A stretch of 64,000 nt of DNA from Macrococcoides psychrotolerans (GTDB taxonomy: Bacteria > Bacillota > Bacilli > Staphylococcales > Staphylococcaceae): positions 1,922,001 to 1,986,000 of the forward strand of contig NZ_CP124591.1 in the NCBI RefSeq assembly GCF_038095555.1, written 5' to 3'. Each line of letters opens with the position of its first letter. The first letter of the stretch is position 1. The notes below the pieces were generated by a model that searched no databases, was not told the DNA's origin, and saw only the letters and a program-made list of their open reading frames with translations. Positions 17,021 through 29,035 of this stretch are shown here, in pieces. The position numbers were made by a program, and so were the translations under genes.

Positions 17021-17482
17021 CTAGTTGTATTGGATGATTGCAAGTACATTTTGTAATATATTCGCTCTAATATAATCACGGTACGGTACTTCCATCCTTA
17101 AAGTATCTCTGTGAATCGTTGACATGATCAACTTCTTCTCTCTTAATGTAATCAATTCGTTATCATATAGACCCGCAATAATGCGCTCAGCGTTTTGCTG
17201 GGAAATCTGCTTACTTGTAAGCTCTTTAAGATGATTTAAAAAAGCTGACTTATCGTTTGATTCAATCTTTGTAATACGGATATAGCCACCGCCACCACGT
17301 TTACTTTCGATTTGATAACCATGTTCATTTGTAAACCTTGTTTTAATGACATAATTTAACTGTGAAGGTACACAATCAAACTTCTCTGCAATATGGGCAC
17401 GCTTAATTTCCACGACGTCATCTGTCGCTTCTTCAAGCAGTTGCTTTAAATATTGTTCAATTATATCCGACATATTGTGCAT
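17021..17482 (-). CDS. ctsR: transcriptional repressor CtsR
   Basis: CtsR represses class III heat-shock genes. The 153-aa protein starts at ATG 17482 (MHNMSDIIEQYLKQLLEE), with AAAGGTGGG upstream. The winged helix-turn-helix covers about residues 20-70 and includes the wing RGGGGYIRI, which reads the operator and acts as a thermosensor in the family. The C-terminal dimer/McsB-interaction domain follows. It is the first gene of the operon, and a canonical CtsR operator overlaps its promoter, so it is autoregulated. Confidence 0.97.
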   Translation of the reverse strand: MHNMSDIIEQYLKQLLEEATDDVVEIKRAHIAEKFDCVPSQLNYVIKTRFTNEHGYQIESKRGGGGYIRITKIESNDKSAFLNHLKELTSKQISQQNAERIIAGLYDNELITLREKKLIMSTIHRDTLRMEVPYRDYIRANILQNVLAIIQYN

Positions 17483-17495
17483 GACATCACCCACC

Positions 17496-17512
17496 TTTGA
17501 CCTTCTTTGACT
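17496..17512 (-). promoter_or_regulatory. CtsR operator
   Basis: AGTCAAAGAAGGTCAAA on the minus strand is the tandem heptad expected for CtsR (GGTCAAA spaced by three bases). It lies directly downstream of the -10 box, at the expected transcription start, so bound CtsR would block initiation. Confidence 0.9.
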
Positions 17513-17514
17513 TT

Positions 17515-17543
17515 ATTATATTTTGATTTGTCATTTAGTGCAA
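17515..17543 (-). promoter_or_regulatory. sigma-A promoter of ctsR-mcsA-mcsB-clpC
   Basis: TTGCAC (17543-17538) and a perfect TATAAT (17520-17515) are separated by 17 bp on the minus strand, immediately upstream of the CtsR operator. Confidence 0.8.
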
Positions 17544-17564
17544 ACAATATGTTTATCTTTCATA

Positions 17565-17582
17565 TTTGAACATCTGTTCAAA
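17565..17582. promoter_or_regulatory. 18-bp palindrome between ctsR and nupC
   Basis: TTTGAACATCTGTTCAAA has perfect 8-bp arms around a 2-bp centre. It lies 22 bp upstream of the ctsR -35 box and about 85 bp before nupC. It is followed by no T-run and looks like a binding site for a dimeric regulator. I do not recognise the regulator. Confidence 0.5.
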
Positions 17583-17596
17583 ATGAAATTAAAATT

Positions 17597-17612
17597 TGTT
17601 TAGCGCTTTCAT
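17597..17612 (+). promoter_or_regulatory. possible cre (CcpA) site and promoter of nupC
   Basis: TGTTTAGCGCTTTCAT keeps the right half of a cre site (GCGCTTTCA) but has three mismatches in the left half. It lies just upstream of a TATGAT -10-like box at 17624-17629. Catabolite repression of a nucleoside transporter would be sensible, but the site is weak. Confidence 0.3.
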
Positions 17613-17666
17613 AAATTATATAGTATGATATGTATAGTTAAAATTAATATTAAAAGGAGCGATATT

Positions 17667-18875
17667 ATGAACTTTATAATAGGTATTATCGGACTTATTA
17701 TCTTCTTGTCTCTCGCATGGATCATGAGTTCGGATAAAAAAGGCGTAAGATGGCAATATATTGGTATCATGCTTGTAATTCAATTCATACTTGCTTTCGT
17801 CTTGCTAAAAACAACAGCTGGGATTTGGCTCGTTACACAACTAGCAACTGGATTTGGTTATTTACTTAAGTATGCAGCAGAAGGTGTATATTTTGTATTC
17901 CCAGGTGTTAAAAATGATGGCGTAGCTAATTCATTTTTCTTTGATGTATTGTTACCAATCACTTTTATTTCAGCATTAATAGGTATCCTTCAATATTTAA
18001 AAATCTTACCTTTTATCATCAAATATTTAGGATTAGTTATTTCTAAAGTAAACGGGATGGGCAAACTTGAATCCTTCAATGCAGTAGCCGCAGCAATTCT
18101 TGGGCAATCTGAAGTATTCATTTCATTAAAGAAGCAACTACCGTTTATACCGAAGCATAGGCTGTATACTTTAACAGCGTCGGCAATGTCTACCGTTTCG
18201 TTATCAATTGTCGGAGCTTACTTTCAGATGATTGAACCACGATTTGTTGTTACAGCCATCGTACTTAATTTATTTGGTGGATTTATTATCGCTTCAATCA
18301 TCAATCCTTATAGAGTATCTGCTGAAGAAGAAGATGCGGTGATTATGACTGAAGATGAAAAGAAACAATCATTCTTCGAGATGCTTGGCGAATATATTCT
18401 TGATGGATTTAAAGTTGCTATTATCGTTGCAGCAATGTTAATCGGTTATATCGCCTTAATTGCAATGCTTAATGGAATCGTCGAGGCGTTTACACCAGGC
18501 GAAATGAACTTCCAGACTATACTTGGGTATTTGTTTGCACCTCTTGCATTCTTAACAGGAATCGCTTGGGACGATGCGGTTCGCGCAGGATCTATTATGG
18601 CGACTAAACTCGTTTCGAATGAATTTGTTGCAATGCTAGATATTCAGTCCATCGTTAAAGGAAAGACTGGCGAATTATCAGAACATGCGGTCGGAATCGT
18701 TTCTGTATTCTTAGTATCTTTTGCTAACTTCTCATCTATCGGTATTATCGCAGGGGCTATTAAGTCACTTAACGATAAGCAAGGTGATGTGGTCGCTAGG
18801 TTCGGTCTGAAATTATTATACGGCGCTACACTTGTATCATTCATTTCAGCAACAATTGCAGGTTTCTTTATATAA
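17667..18875 (+). CDS. nupC: concentrative nucleoside transporter, NupC family
   Basis: The 402-aa membrane protein belongs to the CNT family that imports nucleosides with protons or sodium. Start ATG 17667 follows AAAAGGAGCG. About eight to ten hydrophobic segments are visible, beginning MNFIIGIIGLIIFLSLAWI. Core substrate-site motifs are GQSEVFISLKKQLPFI (about 152-167) and MSTVSLSIVGAYFQMI (about 174-189). It is one of three plus-strand genes here and is divergent from ctsR. A strong terminator follows. Confidence 0.94.
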   Translation: MNFIIGIIGLIIFLSLAWIMSSDKKGVRWQYIGIMLVIQFILAFVLLKTTAGIWLVTQLATGFGYLLKYAAEGVYFVFPGVKNDGVANSFFFDVLLPITFISALIGILQYLKILPFIIKYLGLVISKVNGMGKLESFNAVAAAILGQSEVFISLKKQLPFIPKHRLYTLTASAMSTVSLSIVGAYFQMIEPRFVVTAIVLNLFGGFIIASIINPYRVSAEEEDAVIMTEDEKKQSFFEMLGEYILDGFKVAIIVAAMLIGYIALIAMLNGIVEAFTPGEMNFQTILGYLFAPLAFLTGIAWDDAVRAGSIMATKLVSNEFVAMLDIQSIVKGKTGELSEHAVGIVSVFLVSFANFSSIGIIAGAIKSLNDKQGDVVARFGLKLLYGATLVSFISATIAGFFI

Positions 18876-18881
18876 AAGATA

Positions 18882-18916
18882 AGTGGACTGTTTCATAAAC
18901 AGTCCACTCTTTTTTA
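18882..18916 (+). terminator. intrinsic terminator of nupC
   Basis: A perfect 12-bp stem (AGTGGACTGTTT / AAACAGTCCACT) with a 3-nt loop is followed by CTTTTTT. It also separates nupC from the convergent nitroreductase gene. Confidence 0.9.
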
Positions 18917-18958
18917 TGATAATATTGATTGTTTTGTTCCTACAAAATTCGTCTCTAA

Positions 18959-19585
18959 TTAATTATATGTCAATATTTCTGATACATCATATCTTGAGGA
19001 TGGATAATGTTCTTTAGCTGCAATTCCAATTGCGATGAACATTACAGGTGTGTATCGTCCTCCATCAATATTTAACGCTTGTAATACCGCTCCTCTGTCA
19101 AAACCACCAATTGGATTTGTATCGAAGCCATAATCTTTTGCGACAAGCATAAACTGCATTGCCGCCATGGCAGAATCCATCATTCCTTGAGTATACATAG
19201 ATTCATCTGGCGTCTGATCCAGAAGCTGTTGAATCACCTTCGTATTTTCATCTTTTATATTTTGATCCATATATCCTTCTTTTACATTTTGCTGCATAAT
19301 TCTATCTAAGTCATTTTTATGGTTATTATCCGATAATACTAGTACAAAAGCTGAGCTTGTATCTAATTGACGCGTATTAAAATGAACGTGATTTCTTATT
19401 GCCGCTTTCGATTCATCGGATTCTACTACAACAAATCTCCAAGGTTGTAAATTTAAAGAAGACGGTGCCTTCGTTGCTAAAGTAATCATTTCTTCCATTA
19501 TTTCATGAGGAATTGTGATATCTGGATTAAACTCTTTTATTGAATGACGTGATTCGATTGCTTGTTTTAATGATAAGTCTTTCAT
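18959..19585 (-). CDS. nitroreductase family FMN oxidoreductase
   Basis: The 208-aa product starts at ATG 19585 (MKDLSLKQAIESRHSIKEFN), with AAGGAG upstream. The RHSIKEFN segment (about 13-20) and APSSLNLQPWRFVVVES (about 41-57) are the FMN-binding motifs of NAD(P)H-dependent nitroreductases. A central PIGGFDRGAVLQALN and C-terminal AIGIAAKEHYPSSRY fit the family. The physiological substrate cannot be read; quinones, flavins or nitro compounds are usual. It is monocistronic, between the terminators of nupC and pdxT. Confidence 0.88.
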   Translation of the reverse strand: MKDLSLKQAIESRHSIKEFNPDITIPHEIMEEMITLATKAPSSLNLQPWRFVVVESDESKAAIRNHVHFNTRQLDTSSAFVLVLSDNNHKNDLDRIMQQNVKEGYMDQNIKDENTKVIQQLLDQTPDESMYTQGMMDSAMAAMQFMLVAKDYGFDTNPIGGFDRGAVLQALNIDGGRYTPVMFIAIGIAAKEHYPSSRYDVSEILTYN

Positions 19586-19645
19586 GTAAGATACTCCTTT
19601 TTTATAATGATTGATTATAACATGCATCTGAAATGTCACAAAATG

Positions 19646-19678
19646 AAAAAGCCTACATTTTTCAAATGTAGCCTTTTT
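19646..19678 (-). terminator. intrinsic terminator after pdxS-pdxT
   Basis: A 15-bp stem with one mismatch (AAAAAGGCTACATTT on the minus strand) and a 3-nt loop is flanked by A and T runs. It lies 10 bp beyond the pdxT stop. Confidence 0.85.
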
Positions 19679-19687
19679 ACAAAAATA

Positions 19688-20248
19688 TTATTTCATTACC
19701 ATTTCTTCTATAAAATATTTCATGATTTTAAAATCTTCAGTAAGTTCCGGATGAAATGATATACCGAGATATTTCCCTTGTTTGACTGCTACCATCTTAT
19801 CGTCTACTATGCTCAGTACTTCCACTTCTGGCCCAACAGACACAATATGTGGTGCACGGATAAAAACTGCATTTACTCGATCTTCAATACCCTTAACATC
19901 AAGATCAGCTTCAAAGCTATCGACTTGACGCCCAAATGAATTACGTTCAACTGTAATATCTATCTTCCTTAAATGACCTTCCTCATAACCGACGATATCA
20001 TTTGCAAGTAAGATTAACCCTGCGCATGTGCCATACATCGGTAATTCACTTTGGCGTAACGTTTCAGTAAAGCCATATAGATCCATCAGACGACGCATCG
20101 TTGTTGATTCTCCACCAGGCAATACTAATCCATCGATATCTTCTAGTTGTTCTACACGCTTTACAGGTAAACCTGTATGACCTGCTAGTTCAATATGATG
20201 AATATGCTCTCTTACAGCACCTTGCAATGCTAATACACCAATCTTCAT
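19688..20248 (-). CDS. pdxT: PLP synthase glutaminase subunit PdxT
   Basis: PdxT hydrolyses glutamine and passes ammonia to PdxS. The 186-aa protein starts MKIGVLALQGAVREHI. It has the substrate motif LPGGESTTMRRL (about 44-55), the catalytic Cys in YGTCAGLILLAND (about 75-87) and the His/Glu pair in SFHPELTED near residue 167. It starts 1 bp after the pdxS stop, with a weak ribosome site, so translation probably depends on coupling to pdxS. Confidence 0.97.
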   Translation of the reverse strand: MKIGVLALQGAVREHIHHIELAGHTGLPVKRVEQLEDIDGLVLPGGESTTMRRLMDLYGFTETLRQSELPMYGTCAGLILLANDIVGYEEGHLRKIDITVERNSFGRQVDSFEADLDVKGIEDRVNAVFIRAPHIVSVGPEVEVLSIVDDKMVAVKQGKYLGISFHPELTEDFKIMKYFIEEMVMK

Positions 20249-20249
20249 A

Positions 20250-21137
20250 TTACCAGCCACGTTCCTGCATTCTTTCTTCTAAAGAAAGCTTATTAATATC
20301 TAAACCTTTCATCGCTGCTCCTAACTCTTTAGAAAGTTCACCGATTAATTTATAGTCTTGATAATGTGTTGTCGCTTGAACAATTGCTTTTGCAAATTTT
20401 TCAGGTGATTCTGATTTAAAGATACCAGAACCTACGAATACACCATCAGCTCCTAGCTCCATCATTAATGCTGCATCCGCTGGTGTAGCAACACCACCTG
20501 CTGCAAAGTTCACAACTGGTAACTTACCTAAAGCTTTAATCTCTTTTAATACCTCATAAGGTGCGCCTAAAAGTTTAGCTTCCGTCATAATTTCATCATC
20601 GTTCATTACAGATAGTTTACGCACTTGTGCATTTACTTTACGTAAGTGACATACAGCTTCAACGATATTTCCTGTACCAGGTTCACCTTTTGTACGTAAC
20701 ATCGCTGCTCCTTCACCGATACGACGCGCTGCTTCACCTAAATCACGACATCCACATACGAATGGTACTGTAAATTCATCTTTCTTTAAATGAAACTCTT
20801 CATCTGCTGGAGTTAATACTTCTGACTCATCGATATAGTCAACGCCCATTGCTTCTAATACACGTGCTTCAGTAATGTGACCAATACGACCTTTTGCCAT
20901 AACAGGTATAGATACTGCATTCATTACCTCTTCAACGATACGAGGGTCAGCCATACGAGCAACGCCGCCTGCTGCACGAATATCACTAGGCACACGTTCT
21001 AATGCCATTACAGCTACTGCACCAGCAGCTTCAGCAATTTTTGCTTGTTCAGCGTTGACAACATCCATAATAACGCCGCCTTTTTGCATTTCTGCCATAC
21101 CACGTTTAACTTTATCTGATCCTACGATTTTACTCAT
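20250..21137 (-). CDS. pdxS: pyridoxal 5'-phosphate synthase subunit PdxS
   Basis: PdxS makes PLP from ribose 5-phosphate, glyceraldehyde 3-phosphate and ammonia. The 295-aa TIM-barrel protein starts at ATG 21137 (MSKIVGSDKVKRGMAEMQKGG). It has the catalytic lysine in SIPVMAKGRIGH (about residue 81), the DYIDESEVLTPADEEFH stretch and the phosphate loop VNFAAGGVATPADAALMMELGADGVFVGSGIF. It is transcribed away from its regulator pdxR. Confidence 0.98.
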   Translation of the reverse strand: MSKIVGSDKVKRGMAEMQKGGVIMDVVNAEQAKIAEAAGAVAVMALERVPSDIRAAGGVARMADPRIVEEVMNAVSIPVMAKGRIGHITEARVLEAMGVDYIDESEVLTPADEEFHLKKDEFTVPFVCGCRDLGEAARRIGEGAAMLRTKGEPGTGNIVEAVCHLRKVNAQVRKLSVMNDDEIMTEAKLLGAPYEVLKEIKALGKLPVVNFAAGGVATPADAALMMELGADGVFVGSGIFKSESPEKFAKAIVQATTHYQDYKLIGELSKELGAAMKGLDINKLSLEERMQERGW

Positions 21138-21192
21138 TAATATACACCTCATATTCTGAATTTACACTACAATTACTAATGTATAATATTAT

Positions 21193-21213
21193 CTGATATT
21201 ATAAAAGTATCAG
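21193..21213. promoter_or_regulatory. inverted repeat, candidate PdxR operator
   Basis: CTGATA (21193-21198) and TATCAG (21208-21213) form a perfect inverted repeat with a 9-bp AT-rich spacer. It sits midway in the 104-bp divergent pdxS/pdxR promoter region and overlaps candidate -35/-10 sequences for both genes. PdxR binding is inferred from location. Confidence 0.5.
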
Positions 21214-21241
21214 TTATTAATAAAATAAAGGGGTCAGTTTC

Positions 21242-22576
21242 ATGGAGATACTTACATACAAATTCAGTGATCAAAAATATTTATATACGCAATTATATGA
21301 AAACATTAAAAGAGATATTTTATCTGGCAAATTAAAACATAAAGAAAAACTCCCTTCGAAACGTAAACTCAGTACACATCTGAACTTAAGTGGAACCACA
21401 ATCGAGATCGCATATCAGCAATTACTGGATGAAGGATATATATATTCAGTACCAAAAGTAGGTTTTTTTGTAGAAGATATTCAGACGATAAATATAGCAC
21501 CTGAAAGTAAATCAGACATGCCAAATCATCATCATAAACAAAGACAGTTATCTCTTAAAATAGAAGACAGTCACATAAAATCATTTCCATTTCACAAATT
21601 CAGAAAGTACGCACGAGATGCATTTGAACAAGAGCAATATCATTTACTGGAACTTGGTGATGTTCAGGGAGAAGAAATATTGCGCAATGAAATTAGACGC
21701 TATCTATATCATTCTCGCGGAGTGAACTGCGAAAATTATCAAATCATTATCGGCAGTTCTACAGAACAGCTGTTTACCCTCCTTACTAAAATATTAGGTA
21801 ACAGCTCATATATATTAGAAAACCCTGGTTACCCACTCATTCGAAAAGTATTACAAAGCGAACACAAAGACTATCAGTATATCGATGTTGATGAAGAAGG
21901 ACTCATCGTTTCATCACTTCCTGAAGATGTTGAAATTGTGCACGTTACACCAAGTCATCAGTTCCCAACAGGTGTCGTACTCAGCGCAAAGCGCAGAACT
22001 GAACTGATTAATTGGTCAAAGCAAAAACAAAATCGCTATATTATTGAAGACGATTACGATAGTGAGTTTAGATATAAAGGAAGGCCTCTCGCTGCATTAC
22101 AAGGTATGAGCAATGATTGTGTGATATATATGAGTACATTCTCAAAATCTATCTATCCAAGCATCAGATGTGCCTATTTAGTACTGCCTGATAAACTGCT
22201 GAAATTGTATAAAGCGATGTCAAAGCCAAATAACACTGTTCCAAGACATATTCAATATATGATAGCTGCATTTATGAAAGATGGTGAATTTGAACGGAAT
22301 ATTAACAGGATGAGAAAGGAATATAAGAAGAAATTAGAGCTTGTACTTCAGTCTGTTAAAGAGACCTTTAAGCAAAGCAATATAACTGGCAGTGATGCGG
22401 GTATGCACTTCGTACTCGAGACGAAAGAAATTATCAATAAAGATAGTATTGCAATTAATACGATAGATGATTACTATTCTGGAGAAAAAACAAGTTATAA
22501 AAATAAGTATATTATCGGATTTGGAAGTATCGAAGACGATGAAATCTCTTCCATTATTAAACGACTAAAAAATTAA
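21242..22576 (+). CDS. pdxR: MocR/GntR-type regulator PdxR
   Basis: The 444-aa protein is a GntR winged helix fused to an aminotransferase-like domain. The HTH spans about residues 12-75 (YTQLYENIKRDILSGKLKHKEKLPSKRKLSTHLNLSG). The PLP-fold domain has HVTPSHQFPTGVVLS, IIEDDYDSEFRYKGRPLAAL and the Schiff-base lysine segment STFSKSIYPSIRCAYL (about 303-318). In this family PLP controls activation of pdxST. The ATG follows AAAGGGG and the gene is divergent from pdxS. Confidence 0.93.
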   Translation: MEILTYKFSDQKYLYTQLYENIKRDILSGKLKHKEKLPSKRKLSTHLNLSGTTIEIAYQQLLDEGYIYSVPKVGFFVEDIQTINIAPESKSDMPNHHHKQRQLSLKIEDSHIKSFPFHKFRKYARDAFEQEQYHLLELGDVQGEEILRNEIRRYLYHSRGVNCENYQIIIGSSTEQLFTLLTKILGNSSYILENPGYPLIRKVLQSEHKDYQYIDVDEEGLIVSSLPEDVEIVHVTPSHQFPTGVVLSAKRRTELINWSKQKQNRYIIEDDYDSEFRYKGRPLAALQGMSNDCVIYMSTFSKSIYPSIRCAYLVLPDKLLKLYKAMSKPNNTVPRHIQYMIAAFMKDGEFERNINRMRKEYKKKLELVLQSVKETFKQSNITGSDAGMHFVLETKEIINKDSIAINTIDDYYSGEKTSYKNKYIIGFGSIEDDEISSIIKRLKN

Positions 22577-22590
22577 ACCCATAATAAGTA

Positions 22591-22621
22591 AAAGTAACTG
22601 CACTATGCAGTTACTTTTTTG
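22591..22621 (+). terminator. intrinsic terminator of pdxR
   Basis: A perfect 10-bp stem (AGTAACTGCA / TGCAGTTACT) with a 3-nt loop is followed by TTTTT on the plus strand, 15 bp beyond the stop codon. Confidence 0.9.
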
Positions 22622-22624
22622 TAT

Positions 22625-22648
22625 AAAAAAAGAGACCTAACAGGTCCC
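22625..22648 (-). terminator. intrinsic terminator of the rRNA operon
   Basis: On the minus strand GGGACCT-GTT-AGGTCTC is followed by seven T, about 30 bp after the distal 5S gene. It faces the pdxR terminator and insulates the convergent units. Confidence 0.85.
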
Positions 22649-22680
22649 CAATGTGCGGCTCATCGCATCCATTTATATAT

Positions 22681-22796
22681 TGCCCGGCAACGTCCTACTC
22701 TCGCGGATCGTAAGACCAACTACCATCGGCGCTAGAGAGCTTAACTTCTGTGTTCGGTATGGGAACAGGTGTGACCTCTCTGCCATCGTCACCAGA
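22681..22796 (-). rRNA. rrf: 5S ribosomal RNA (distal copy)
   Basis: 116-nt 5S rRNA starting TCTGGTGACGATGGCAGAG and ending in TTGCCGGGCA, with the canonical GAGGTCACACC and CCGAACACAGAAGTTAAGC segments. It is identical by eye to the 5S at 28650-28765. It is the last gene of the operon, 211 bp after 23S. Confidence 0.97.
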
Positions 22797-22930
22797 CAAA
22801 TGAAAGAATATGATATCCAGTTTCAACTCGCTGTCCCTATTCATTTTCTAGATCTCATATCGAATCTTGCGATTCTCAGTCGATCTATCAAAAATGATAC
22901 GGACCATGACGCGCGTCTCAACCTTTAGTT

Positions 22931-22957
22931 TATACTTTCAAAACTAGATAAAGTAAG
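22931..22957 (-). other. 3' flank of the 23S processing stem
   Basis: TACTTTCAAAACTAGATAAA and neighbours pair with 26039-26065 on the other side of 23S (about 25 of 27 positions). The long duplex brings the 23S ends together in the precursor, the substrate for RNase III and Mini-III (mrnC is in this window). Confidence 0.75.
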
Positions 22958-23007
22958 TAAGATATATTAGATTCTACCCGGCAATCCCGAATAAAAAATC
23001 TATAAAA

Positions 23008-25936
<2,929 letters not shown>

Positions 25937-26038
25937 TGTTATTAATATTGTGATGTCTGCATAAATGCAGACGCGCGATTTTTTCAAGAATTCAAATATG
26001 AACTCACTCGGTTTTGCTTGGTAAAATCTTTATATCTT

Positions 26039-26065
26039 CTTACTTTATCTAGTTTTCAAAGTACA
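26039..26065 (-). other. 5' flank of the 23S processing stem
   Basis: This segment pairs with 22931-22957; see that entry. It lies between tRNA-Ile and the 23S 5' end. Confidence 0.75.
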
Positions 26066-26073
26066 ATATTTAA

Positions 26074-26150
<77 letters not shown>

Positions 26151-26169
26151 ATTATTAATTTGAATGTAT

Positions 26170-26203
26170 AAACATTCAAAACTGAATACAATATGTCAAT
26201 GTC
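26170..26203 (-). other. 3' flank of the 16S processing stem
   Basis: AACATTCAAAACTGAATACA and following bases are almost perfectly complementary to 27880-27914 on the far side of 16S. The duplex is the expected RNase III substrate for 16S precursor release. Confidence 0.75.
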
Positions 26204-26240
26204 AATTCCTACAGACCTGATGGTCTGTTTCCGTAATTAT

Positions 26241-27798
<1,558 letters not shown>

Positions 27799-27879
27799 AT
27801 AGATTGCTTGATAAAGCTCTTTGATTGCTTGAGGCAATCACTCTTGGGAGTGAACTTAATCACTCAAATTATTGGAATT

Positions 27880-27914
27880 AACGTTGACATATTGTCATTC
27901 AGTTTTCAATGTTC
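27880..27914 (-). other. 5' flank of the 16S processing stem
   Basis: This segment pairs with 26170-26203; see that entry. It lies between tRNA-Ala and the mature 16S 5' end. Confidence 0.75.
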
Positions 27915-27929
27915 ATTTTTAAATAATAA

Positions 27930-28005
27930 TGGTGGAGACTAGCGGGATCGAACCGCTGACCTCCTGCGTGCAAAGCAGGCGCTCTCCCAGCTGAGCTAAG
28001 CCCCC
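27930..28005 (-). tRNA. tRNA-Ala (TGC)
   Basis: 76 nt, starting GGGGGCTTAGCTCAGCTGGG. The anticodon loop is TTTGCAC (anticodon TGC) and CCA is encoded. Confidence 0.97.
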
Positions 28006-28017
28006 ATATTAAGTAAG

Positions 28018-28091
28018 TCGGGAAGACAGGATTCGAACCTGCGACCCCTTGGTCCCAAACCAAGTGCTCTACCAAGCTGAGCTACTTCCCG
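28018..28091 (-). tRNA. tRNA-Pro (TGG)
   Basis: 74 nt, starting CGGGAAGTAGCTCAGCTTGG. The anticodon loop is TTTGGGA (anticodon TGG). The 3' CCA is not encoded (ACT follows the acceptor stem), so it must be added by the CCA enzyme. Confidence 0.96.
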
Positions 28092-28104
28092 TAGCTAATA
28101 ATAA

Positions 28105-28181
28105 TGGCGCGCCCGAGAGGAGTCGAACCCCTAACCTTTTGATCCGTAGTCAAACGCTCTATCCAATTGAGCTACGGGCGC
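28105..28181 (-). tRNA. tRNA-Arg (ACG)
   Basis: 77 nt, starting GCGCCCGTAGCTCAATTGGA. The anticodon loop is CTACGGA (anticodon ACG, expected to be edited to ICG by TadA). CCA is encoded. Confidence 0.97.
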
Positions 28182-28198
28182 ATATTATAAAAATTAAA

Positions 28199-28287
28199 TG
28201 GTGCCGAGGACCGGAATCGAACCGGTACGGTAATCACTTACCGCAGGATTTTAAGTCCTGTGCGTCTGCCAGTTCCGCCACCCCGGC
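28199..28287 (-). tRNA. tRNA-Leu (TAA)
   Basis: 89 nt with the long variable arm of class II tRNAs, starting GCCGGGGTGGCGGAACTGGC. The anticodon is TAA and CCA is encoded. Confidence 0.97.
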
Positions 28288-28302
28288 ATTTAATTTCTCC
28301 AA

Positions 28303-28377
28303 TGGAGCGAAAGACGGGATTCGAACCCGCGACCCCAACCTTGGCAAGGTTGTATTCTACCACTGAACTACTTTCGC
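28303..28377 (-). tRNA. tRNA-Gly (GCC)
   Basis: 75 nt, starting GCGAAAGTAGTTCAGTGGTA. The anticodon is GCC and CCA is encoded. The standard GTTCGAATC T-arm suggests a translational rather than a cell-wall tRNA-Gly. Confidence 0.96.
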
Positions 28378-28397
28378 GCACTTATTAAAAATAATTA

Positions 28398-28470
28398 TGA
28401 GCCATAGAGGATTCGAACCTCTGACCCTTTGATTAAAAGTCAAATGCTCTACCAACTGAGCTAATGGCTC
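28398..28470 (-). tRNA. tRNA-Lys (TTT)
   Basis: 73 nt, starting GAGCCATTAGCTCAGTTGGT. The anticodon is TTT. CCA is not encoded. Confidence 0.96.
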
Positions 28471-28475
28471 AAAAA

Positions 28476-28551
<76 letters not shown>

Positions 28552-28562
28552 GTAATATTAAA

Positions 28563-28638
28563 TGGTGGAGGATGACGGGCTCGAACCGCCGACCCTCTGC
28601 TTGTAAGGCAGATGCTCTCCCAGCTGAGCTAATCCTCC
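28563..28638 (-). tRNA. tRNA-Val (TAC)
   Basis: 76 nt, starting GGAGGATTAGCTCAGCTGGG. The anticodon is TAC and CCA is encoded. It is the first tRNA of the eight-gene cluster, 11 bp after the proximal 5S. Confidence 0.97.
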
Positions 28639-28649
28639 TGGGTATATAT

Positions 28650-28765
28650 TGCCCGGCAACGTCCTACTCTCGCGGATCGTAAGACCAACTACCATCGGCG
28701 CTAGAGAGCTTAACTTCTGTGTTCGGTATGGGAACAGGTGTGACCTCTCTGCCATCGTCACCAGA
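28650..28765 (-). rRNA. rrf: 5S ribosomal RNA (promoter-proximal copy)
   Basis: 116-nt 5S gene identical by eye to the one at 22681-22796, including a short ATATAT flank after its 3' end. It is the first gene transcribed from the operon promoters, before the tRNA cluster and 16S, an unusual lead position. See findings. Confidence 0.96.
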
Positions 28766-28786
28766 CAAATTTTCAATACTTATATA

Positions 28787-28814
28787 AGTATAACAGCTTC
28801 GAAGATATTTTCAA
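28787..28814 (-). promoter_or_regulatory. rRNA operon promoter P2
   Basis: TTGAAA (28814-28809) and TATACT (28792-28787) are 16 bp apart on the minus strand. Transcription would start near 28780, only about 15 nt before the 5S gene. Confidence 0.7.
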
Positions 28815-28893
28815 TAGTAAATTTTACACTGCGTTCATGAACTTTACAATTGATTCATTTTCTTTAATGCCACTCGTTTCAAGCGACTTTTAT

Positions 28894-28922
28894 ATCTTAC
28901 AAAATACTCATGTTAAAGTCAA
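28894..28922 (-). promoter_or_regulatory. rRNA operon promoter P1
   Basis: TTGACT (28922-28917) and TAAGAT (28899-28894) are 17 bp apart, about 105 bp upstream of P2. Tandem P1/P2 spacing of this order is typical of Firmicute rRNA operons. The rest of the 270-bp lysS-5S gap holds only the lysS terminator. Confidence 0.75.
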
Positions 28923-28984
28923 CACTTTTTCAATACTTTTTTTCTCATTCTTAAAGTTTTATTTTTCTGATAAATAATCTCGCA

Positions 28985-29027
28985 ATAAAAAAACGCTAAA
29001 AACCCTTGTTTAAAGGGATTTAGCGCT
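28985..29027 (-). terminator. intrinsic terminator of lysS
   Basis: On the minus strand a hairpin of about 14 bp with a bulge (CGCTAAATCCCTT ... AAGGGTTTTTAGCG) is followed by a run of seven T. It starts 9 bp after the lysS stop. Confidence 0.9.
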
Positions 29028-29035
29028 TAAATTCA

